Shown piece after piece: positions 63,942 through 64,000 of a stretch of 64,000 bases of DNA (its first letter is position 1; each line of letters opens with the position of its first letter). The position numbers and the translations under genes are program-made. The stretch is from Rana temporaria (Eukaryota; Chordata; Amphibia; Anura; Ranidae). Below the pieces are notes generated by a model. The model saw nothing but the letters and a program-made list of their open reading frames with translations, searched no databases and was not told where the DNA came from. The stretch lies in NCBI RefSeq assembly GCF_905171775.1, contig NC_053491.1:336296409-336360408 (forward strand), read 5' to 3'.

Positions 63942-64000
63942 ATGACATTGGCTGGATCCAAGCTGGCATCTCCAATCCGATCCATTCTTCACCCAACCTG
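63942..64000 (+). CDS. Candidate start of a host coding region, truncated by window edge
   Basis: An ATG in an AGGATAATGA context opens a frame of 19 codons, MTLAGSKLASPIRSILHPT, that continues past the window. I do not recognise the protein. The start context is weak, and the frame is too short to prove coding; the promoter-like sequence upstream is the main support. Confidence 0.3.
   Translation, partial: MTLAGSKLASPIRSILHPT

Overview
This window looks like intergenic DNA from a frog, probably a ranoid anuran. It is dense with mobile elements: an L1/Tx1-type LINE, CR1/Rex1-like LINEs, a Penelope fragment, Tc1, piggyBac, hAT, PIF/Harbinger-like and Helitron pieces, and foldback elements with GTGTGTAC-type termini that I associate with ranid genomes. 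Taxon assignment is inference from the repeat mix. There are no rRNA or tRNA genes, operons or CRISPR arrays. One 100-base assembly gap (N) lies at 51401-51500.

1-8.0 kb: a piggyBac-type MITE with an internal minisatellite, several foldback MITEs, two related LTR-like remnants on the minus strand, and a CR1-type LINE C-terminus. 8.0-14.7 kb: a full-length L1/Tx1-type LINE (15-bp target duplication, intact ORF1, broken ORF2) inserted into an older L1 on the other strand. 14.7-26.7 kb: piggyBac MITE, CR1 endonuclease fragment, three MITEs of one family with 3-bp target duplications, two scrambled Tc1 elements and foldbacks.

26.75-40.65 kb: a 13.9-kb piggyBac-family element, TTAA to TTAA. Its transposase keeps all three catalytic aspartates but is broken by a hAT element (8-bp duplication), a probable solo LTR (5-bp) and a 4.7-kb CR1/Rex1-like LINE (5-bp). 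The LINE starts with about 4.2 tandem copies of a 274-bp 5' monomer that carries strong splice-site-like motifs. The termini of this piggyBac element match the shorter MITEs elsewhere in the window, so it is the coding relative of that family.

43.15-63.45 kb: a minisatellite (45-bp units on the left, 40-bp units with higher-order structure on the right). It is interrupted by a 5'-truncated LINE (43.9-46.6 kb) and by a block (51.5-58.8 kb) holding a 153-bp satellite, Helitron ends, a tRNA-type SINE, a 97-bp satellite and a four-exon gene on the minus strand. That gene predicts an intact 214-residue Myb/SANT-like protein of PIF/Harbinger type, and its first exon is duplicated upstream.

63.45-64.0 kb: the minisatellite ends abruptly in GC-richer, CpG-containing sequence with CCAAT, octamer and GC-box motifs and an ATG open to the window edge. 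This is the only candidate host gene, probably a first exon, and its product is not recognised.
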